Below, piece after piece: positions 57,887-64,000 of a DNA stretch of 64,000 bases. The stretch is from Edaphochlamys debaryana. Taxonomy: Eukaryota > Chlorophyta > Chlorophyceae > Chlamydomonadales. The position numbers were made by a program, and so were the translations under genes. The notes beneath the pieces were generated by a model. That model was not told the origin of the DNA. It saw nothing but the letters and a program-made list of their open reading frames with translations, and did no database searches. The DNA lies in assembly GCA_016858145.1 (NCBI GenBank), contig JAEHOE010000036.1, positions 558,001 through 622,000 on the forward strand, written 5' to 3'. Within the stretch, counting starts at the first letter, position 1. Each line of letters opens with the position of its first letter.

Positions 57887-58971
57887 TTACGTGTTCTGAG
57901 AGTACTTGTGCCTGCGTGGGGAAAGACGTCAAGGGGCGTGAGAAACGGGGGTTGTCGGAAGCGGCCGAAGTACCGCCGTCGTTCCCAGCCAGCATCATAC
58001 GTAAGCCTCACCCGCAGTTCTTGCATTCGTAGAACACTGTTTGCCCCTCATCGGCCGAGCGCAGCTGCATGGTGTAGTACTCAAGCTGCCTGTGATTGCA
58101 CTTTGGGCAGGGCTCGTCCACCTGCTCGAGAGGGGGACCAGGGCGGCGGGTGTTGGGCGGTGGGAGATGGTAGCGCAAGGCAAAAGCCGCACAGGCTTTA
58201 CTCCAGCCCCAGCTTGCCACGCAACTAGCGTTCACTGCCATGAACCTAACAGCCCTAAGCCCAAGAGGTGCGTCCTAGCAACATGATCAGAGCCCGCGCC
58301 TCCCTGGGATCCCAGTCCGCCTCACTGCTGGTATCCCGTGGGACCCACCGTTGCGCGCTTTCTCCCCTTGAGCAGCTCCTGGTCCTCAATGCTCTTCACC
58401 AGCGGCTCCAGCGCGAAGCGGCGGCGGTAGTCCTCCATGTCCGTGCGCAGCACCACCTTGATGTTGGACAGCTCTGCGGAGCGCGGCAGGTCAAGCGCCA
58501 GGGAAGGAGGGCGCAAGGCTACCAGTGACTGTGTGGAAGAGAAGGTAGGCGCACAGGAGGGAAAGCGGAACGGCCCCCGATGAGCAGCACCACTTTGAAG
58601 GCGAGATCACCGAGGAGTGTTCGATGTTTGGGTCAGGGACAGTGCCGGGTGGTGTGGAGAGAGGCGGGGCCAAGCCAGAGTGCATAGGTGGTAGAGGGCC
58701 CAGCCCCCAACGCCGTCGACCCCGGGCTTTGAACCCCGTGCGTGGGCTTGGCCGTCCTTCCCCAGAGCCGGCCAACCGACTACGCCCACCGCGCTCAGGC
58801 CCCCTTGGCATTGTCGCCCTGCCCCGGTTGCGGCCGTCGCCATGAGCCGCACACACCTGCCAGTGACCGTTGGTAGCCCGAGACGGGGCACGCCGCCACC
58901 TGCCGCTTGGGGTCGAGGCTCAGCAGGTACCCCGACGTCGGGCAGAACATCCATTCTTTGTCCGACGACAT
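57887..58971 (-). CDS. RPA12: DNA-directed RNA polymerase I subunit RPA12 (A12.2 homologue)
   Basis: RPA12 is the small Pol I subunit that supports RNA cleavage and proofreading in rRNA transcription, in the nucleolus. Model: 139 residues, exons 58971-58857, 58518-58349, 58121-58012 and 57911-57887. The C-terminal TFIIS-like zinc ribbon (about 97-135) is textbook: [20 protein letters not shown], the acidic hairpin [23 protein letters not shown] and stop. The last 25-nt exon is needed to finish the ribbon; reading through its intron would end at CKNCG. The N-terminal ribbon (residues 8-34) has CPTSGYLL and CPVSGY where relatives have CxxC pairs, so each pair has lost its second Cys. The linker is about 15-20 residues longer than in plant or yeast proteins. 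The acceptor of exon 2 was chosen as gtag at 58519 to keep phase. Confidence 0.92.
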
Positions 58972-59852
58972 GGCTGAAGCACGCCGTCCAGCGAGGGACG
59001 AAGCTCAGCGCACGGCTCGCGCCGCCCGCGACGGCCGAGTTTCCGACGGCGCTGTTGGCGCAACTGGGCTAGTAGTTCTTAGTTGTGAGTATTGTGCGAT
59101 ATAGAAGTTGTCGCAGAGAGGCGCAGGCCGGGTCAAGAGCAGAAAGCGACGTGCGGGATGCTGGTCGGCACAAAGGGCGAGGTGTTCTCGCGTGAATTGT
59201 AAACGTTTGTTTCACTGCTGCTGAGGTGTTTGCAGTCGAGCCAAGCGTCGTGTTCCAAGTCCCCTGCATCAAGTGCTCGGTGCAGCATGCTGGTCCCCGC
59301 AGGCTACCTGCGCCACGCATAGCTGATAGCAACAACAACAAGAACAGCTCTGTTTGGCAGATTTAGCCGTGCAGTGAGCGAAGCTCGGACACGGGAGCGG
59401 TGTTGCGCACCTTACAGATAAGCTCAAACCAGCGCTCTGCTTGCTTGAGAAGCCATATATCTCTAGGGCGGAAGCTCGGTGCTCAGCAGCGATGGCTCGG
59501 GCGCGTGGACCGGTCTCGGCGCAGGAGTAGAAGCAGTGCCGGTACCATTGATCGGCCCCCGCTGGAGGTGGCAAGGATCACTCCTCTTACTCCTAACCTA
59601 AAGGGGAGCGGTTGCGGAGCACCTCAGCAAGGTTGCAAAGGAGATCATCATAGCGCGCTTCTTCTGCGCGCACGAGGCCAGTGCTGTGACCGGCAAGATC
59701 AACCTTGAGGCAGCTTGAACACGAGGATTGTTCGTGCAGACGCGGGGAAGCAACAGACAGACCCGGTTCGGCGCTGCTGCAGCTAGCCCCACTCCGGTCG
59801 TTCTCCCGACCCCACGTGGGCCTTTGGTTCCCCCTAGCGTCCAGCCTCCAGC
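58972..59852. promoter_or_regulatory. Divergent promoter region between RPA12 and the NEF1 homologue
   Basis: The RPA12 and NEF1-like start codons diverge across 881 bp, so both promoters and 5' UTRs lie here. I see no known element or extra gene. Confidence 0.5.
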
Positions 59853-62800
59853 ATGTCCGCCGCTTCGTACTACGGCGCGCAAGGCGGTGGTGGTGCCTCT
59901 GTGGCCACCACCCGCTTCACGCCAGCGGACTTCAAATACAACGGCCGGGTCGCGCTGGCGCTCATACCGTGCCTATTGACCGTGGCCACCATCGGCGGCC
60001 TGTCGGTGCTGGCATGCCTTACAGTGGGCGCGATGGTGGTTTACTTGATGGATGCACTGCAGGTGGGAGGGGCATGGGACTGGCAGAGGACCGACAAGTG
60101 GTGCAGGGAAAAGTAGGGGCTCAGTTAGCTGCATGGCGGCGACACCGCACTGTGGGCAGCGGGGGTGGGTTGCTACTCGCTGTTTGCAGGGTGCAGTTCA
60201 GGGCTTGCACCTGCCAGTATGCATGCCCTGATGGGGTGCAGGGGATTGGCGTGGCGCCGGGAACCCAGCCACCTTATCCTCCCCTTCCCAACGCATCCTC
60301 CCCACAGTACCGTGAAGGCGCATTTTCATGCGCCTGGCTAACGCTGGCGTGCGCCTACATCACATTCAGCCTGTCGCTGCTGACGACGTCGGACGCGCCC
60401 ATCGTCTTGCAGCTGTGCATGATGTTCTCGGCGCTGTTTCTCTGCGGCCTGACGGGCATGTGGGGCAGCCTGCAGTTCAAGTGGCTGCAAATGCAGTACC
60501 CGGCCGCCGCCATCTACTTCGAGCGCTGCGTGCTCACCTGCTCGCTGCCGCTGGCGGCGGTTATGCACAGTCTGGGCCTGGCCACCTTTGTGGACTACTC
60601 GGACGTGCCCTTCTACATGGCCGTCCTTCTCACGGCGCTCTACTACGCACTTGGGAGGCCGCTCATGTCCTCCTTCTACAACGTGCGTCCCGTCGCTCGT
60701 GTTCAGCTTGGGTGGGCCGTGTAGTACAGCAGGGCAGCGGGCAGAGACATCGCAAGCTGGCGTCGGAACCAAGGTCGTGTGAGCTGATGGCGTGCTTGCC
60801 TTGTTCTGCAGGTGAAGGCCGGCCCCGCTGGCATCGGCGGTGGGCCCGCCGTGGGCCCCGAGGCGGTGGTGCAGACTCGCGCTGACGGCGCCCTCATGGC
60901 CGGCCTGGTGGCCTTCCTGCCGGCCCTCACCTACGCTGCCGTGCACTGGGTCGTCCTGTTCGTGCCCGTCCACGTCTACTCCATGCTCCTGCTCGCCGGT
61001 GGCATGCCCCTCACGCTGGCCCTGCTGCCGGGCGGCATGTGGTGGCTCGCACCCGCGCCCCAGTCGCCGGTCAACGCGCGTGCTGCCGGCGCGGCGGTGG
61101 ACGATGGGCCGTCGTACGGCAACACGCCGTACATTGCCACGCCGTCCAAGGGCTTCGCGGGTCTTCTGCGGAAGGGCATTCTGGCTACAGCGTTGCTCGT
61201 GGCGCTGATTGGCTTTGAGGGCCGCATCGTGTTCCACGGTTTCGGACAGTACATCAAGCTCCCGCCGCCTTGGGACTGGGTGCGTGGCAGGGGTTTGGGG
61301 GCCTGCAGTGAACACGGACCAGACTGTGCCACAGCCAATTACCAATTGCTGCTGCGGAGAAAGACTGGAGCTTGGCACGGTGCATCTGCACCCCCTCACA
61401 GGTTGCCGTCACCTTTGCTCTGTTTGGCTGTGCCGTGGTGGGCATTCTTCACCTCACGGGCGCACTGGGCGCCAGCGTGGACGTGACCATGGCCGGATCG
61501 TTCCTGCTGCTCTGCACCACCGCGGGTGCGTGGGACCGGGCCCTGGGTGTACTGGAACTAGACATCTTAGTCTTGCCTCTGCACGCATGAGAATGCGGTC
61601 ACATGGCGGTCCCTTTACACCTGCTTCTGAAGCCCTCCTGCCTTCGTACCCGCAGCTTCGCTGGCCGCCGGCGTGCCGTTCCAGTGGTTGCCCGCCCCCC
61701 TGCTGGCGGCGTGCGGGCTATCGCTCTTCTACGAAAGCCGCAGCCTTCGGGAGTACATGGTCTTTGTGGTTGGCGCCTTCCTGACGTGTGAGCCCAATGC
61801 ACGGGGGTGTACGTGACGGGCTTGGGGGGCTTGCTCCAGCAGACAGAGCCTGAGTGCAGCGCCGGGGGGTGTAGCCAGAGAGGCTCAGTGCACGCTCTGA
61901 CCAGCGGCGCCCTGTGTGTGCTTCCCGCCCGTGGCTGTATGCGTGCAGTGCTGTGGTTCATGCTTCAGCACTTCTGGTTCCTGGACATTGTCATCGGCGG
62001 CTTCAAGCTGCACACCATCTGCAAGCTGGCCATTGCGGCGCTGGTGCCGGCGCTCACGGTGCCGGGGCTCATCGTGGCTAGGGTGAGGCTGGGGGCAACG
62101 GACCAACGGTTCCCTGTTGGTCAAATCCCTCTTCCGGGCTAGGAGTGCGGGCCTTGCGCGCTGGGTCTCGCGCGGTCTGGTTCCGCCCGACGCAGCCTAA
62201 GGGATGAGCACACCAGAGTGCACCGAGCTGACGCAGCGTTTCCTTCCGGTTCCCGCACCCCCGCCCTTTCAGGCCAATGGCCACCTTATCGGCGGGCTGA
62301 TGGTGGCCCAGGCCGTGCTGGTGTGCCTCATTGAGGAGAAGCTCTTCGCCGCCGGCCACGAGGACGGAGCGCCGGAGCCCATGTACCCAGGTGCCCGGGC
62401 AGTCGCTGCACCATGCGTCTGCCCCGTATGCCCTCTCCACCCAGCTGCCTAGCACCGCCGCTTCTTGCATCCAAGCTTCATACCGCTCGTTCCCACTCCG
62501 CCCCCGCTCTCGCAGGCTGGCTGATTCTGGCCACCTCGATGCTGGGCCTGGCCGCGGCCCGCATCCTGACGGGCCGCGGCCGCCTGACGCCGCTGGCCTC
62601 GTGGCTGCTGCACTCGCTGTACGGCGCCAAGGCGGCCATGCTGCTCATCCCCGAGGCCTACCTGGTGCTCCCCTCTGCGCTGCTGCTCGCCTCCACTCTG
62701 GCGCCCTACTTCTTCCACGGCCACTCCTGGCTCCACAATGCTCCCGCCCACTCGGCCTCGGCCGGCTCGCTGCTCGCCGTCTCGGCCGCGCCCCCGCCGG

Positions 62801-64000
62801 GCGCGGTCGTGTCGCCCGTGCCGCCCCCGCGCGTGCGCCGGCTCCGCCTAGCGCCCTGGCAGGGCCTGGCCCACGTCCTGTCCGTCTTCGTGTGCGTCAT
62901 CCTCTCCCGCTTCGCCATCTTCGACGTGGTGCAGTTCCTCATCTCGGCGCGCCCTACCGAGGGCCTGCTGCTCGGCTGCCTGTTCCTCGTCTTCGCCGCC
63001 TGCCTGGTGCCGCTGGCGTCGCACTGCTACGGCGGCACGGGCCTGGTGGCGCGCGGCGCCGCGGGGCTGGGCCTGGTGGGCCTGCTGCTGGTGCTGCTGC
63101 AGCCGCCGCTGCCGCTGGCCGGCGGCGCGCGCTGCCCGCGCATGCCGCTGTCGCTCAGCCTGTGCCCGCGCCTGTGGGACGAGCGCCACGTGCCCATGCA
63201 TAGCGCCGAGGACGTGGAGATCTGGGGCCGCGGGCTCAGCCGCAGGTGGGCCTTCCCGTCTTTGCTTGGGCTTGTGCCTTGCCAAGTGGGATAGTTCACG
63301 ACGTGCCCTAGTTGTGACGGGCTCGGGCTGAGCTTAAAGCGGGGTCCTACACCCTCCAGGGGTATTGGCGTAGCCTGCTGAACGCACCCCACTGTTGCCC
63401 TCTTGCCAGGGAGCACTGGCCGCGCTGGATGCTGATCGCCGCGGTGGTGGCGGGCATGGCCACCACGGGCGGCGGCGGCGCGGCGGGCATGGCGGGGGTC
63501 ATCGCCATCCAGCGCCGCCGCACCGTGGTGGCGCGCATGGCCTTCGGTGCGGCCGCGGGCCTGCTGGTGGGCAGCTATACGGCCCTGGAGCTGCTGCCCA
63601 GCCAGATGCCCCTGCAGGTGGGCTCAGAGCAAGCAGGGGACCCGAGCGGATAGCGTACAAAGGGCCCGTACGCATGTTAGGTCAAGGGTGTCAAGTGAAG
63701 CCGTTAGACCGCTGGTGTTGAGGGTACGCCCCAGGCGATGCACAGTCAGGGCCGCATGTACCGCGCCTTTGCTGCGCGCCAGGGCTGACCCCGCGGGCTT
63801 GCCCTGACTCCACCCCTGCACCCCAAAACCCCCACGCCCAACCCCGCTGCTCCCCCGGCAGGTGCTCATCACCGCCGCCTCCATTGTAGCCGTCATGTTC
63901 GTTGTGCTGCTGTCGCTGCCGCGCGCCGGCGGCCCCGTGGCGCTGCCCGCGCTGGCGGTGCTGTGGGGCACCTGCTCGGGCCTGGCGCTGCTGCTGCACG
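59853..64000 (+). CDS. NO EXINE FORMATION 1 (NEF1) homologue, multi-pass membrane protein, 3' truncated by window
   Basis: Plant NEF1 is an approximately 1100-residue integral membrane protein, reported in plastids, needed for sporopollenin deposition and membrane lipid make-up in pollen. The window holds about 879 residues from ATG 59853: exons 59853-60062, 60308-60682, 60812-61279, 61402-61525, 61656-61787, 61949-62082, 62273-62390, 62516-63245, 63410-63617 and 63862 onward. Shared blocks with the plant protein run in order: an IPCLLTVATIGGLSVLACL start, GSLQFKWLQMQYP, GRIVFHGFGQYIKLPPP, WFMLQHFWFLDI with CKLAIAALVPALTVPGL, MYPGWLILATSMLGL, LYGAKAAMLLI, APWQGLAHVLSV and HWPRWMLI. At least 15 hydrophobic spans are visible. 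Two spacers rich in Ala, Pro and Gly are additions relative to plants. No cleavable targeting peptide is obvious. The remaining 200 or so residues lie beyond 64000. Confidence 0.87.

Overview
The window is nuclear DNA of a green alga. It is very GC-rich, its genes are cut into many small exons by short GT-AG introns (about 85 introns in the 12 spliced genes modelled here), its proteins are full of alanine, glycine and proline tracts, and several genes are followed by TGTAA, the poly(A) signal of volvocine algae. Everything fits a Chlamydomonas-like member of the Chlamydomonadales; the species cannot be named from the window alone. Exon models were built by hand from splice sites and reading phase. 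Each spliced model joins into one open frame with a length divisible by three, but no transcript evidence was available.

Layout, left to right. 1062-7985 (+): a 23-exon polytopic membrane protein of unknown role. 9945-13213 (-): an inositol phosphate kinase of the ITPK (ATP-grasp) type, convergent with the first gene and divergent from the next. 13641-17163 (+): a DUF1214-family protein. 18330-21274 (+): a Sfp-type 4'-phosphopantetheinyl transferase with an organelle-like leader. 21651-21812 (+): a 53-residue protein. 24587-30858 (-): a large putative chromatin protein with a SAND-like domain, an extended PHD finger interrupted by about 200 residues, and a C-terminal Cys motif. 34187-43266 (-): an 1838-residue protein with IQ motifs and long low-complexity tracts, sharing a 553-bp divergent promoter region with an EF-hand protein at 43820-48815 (+). 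49160-52889 (+): a MYND-finger protein. 54041-57018 (-): a long coiled-coil protein. 57887-58971 (-): RNA polymerase I subunit RPA12. 59853 to the window end (+): a homologue of plant NO EXINE FORMATION 1, cut by the window edge.

There is no operon and no obvious shared pathway. Two divergent pairs (ITPK/DUF1214 and IQ protein/EF-hand protein) could each be co-regulated, and the second pairs a possible calmodulin-binding protein with a calcium-binding one. A 0.55-kb repeat occurs twice in opposite orientation, at 17470-18022 and 31461-32009, nearly identical, so it is a recent interspersed element. I found no tRNA, rRNA, CRISPR array or complete autonomous transposon. The most unusual observations are the RPA12 N-terminal zinc ribbon in which both CPxC motifs read CPxS, the split extended PHD finger, a large insertion inside the ITPK catalytic domain, and five GC-AG introns.
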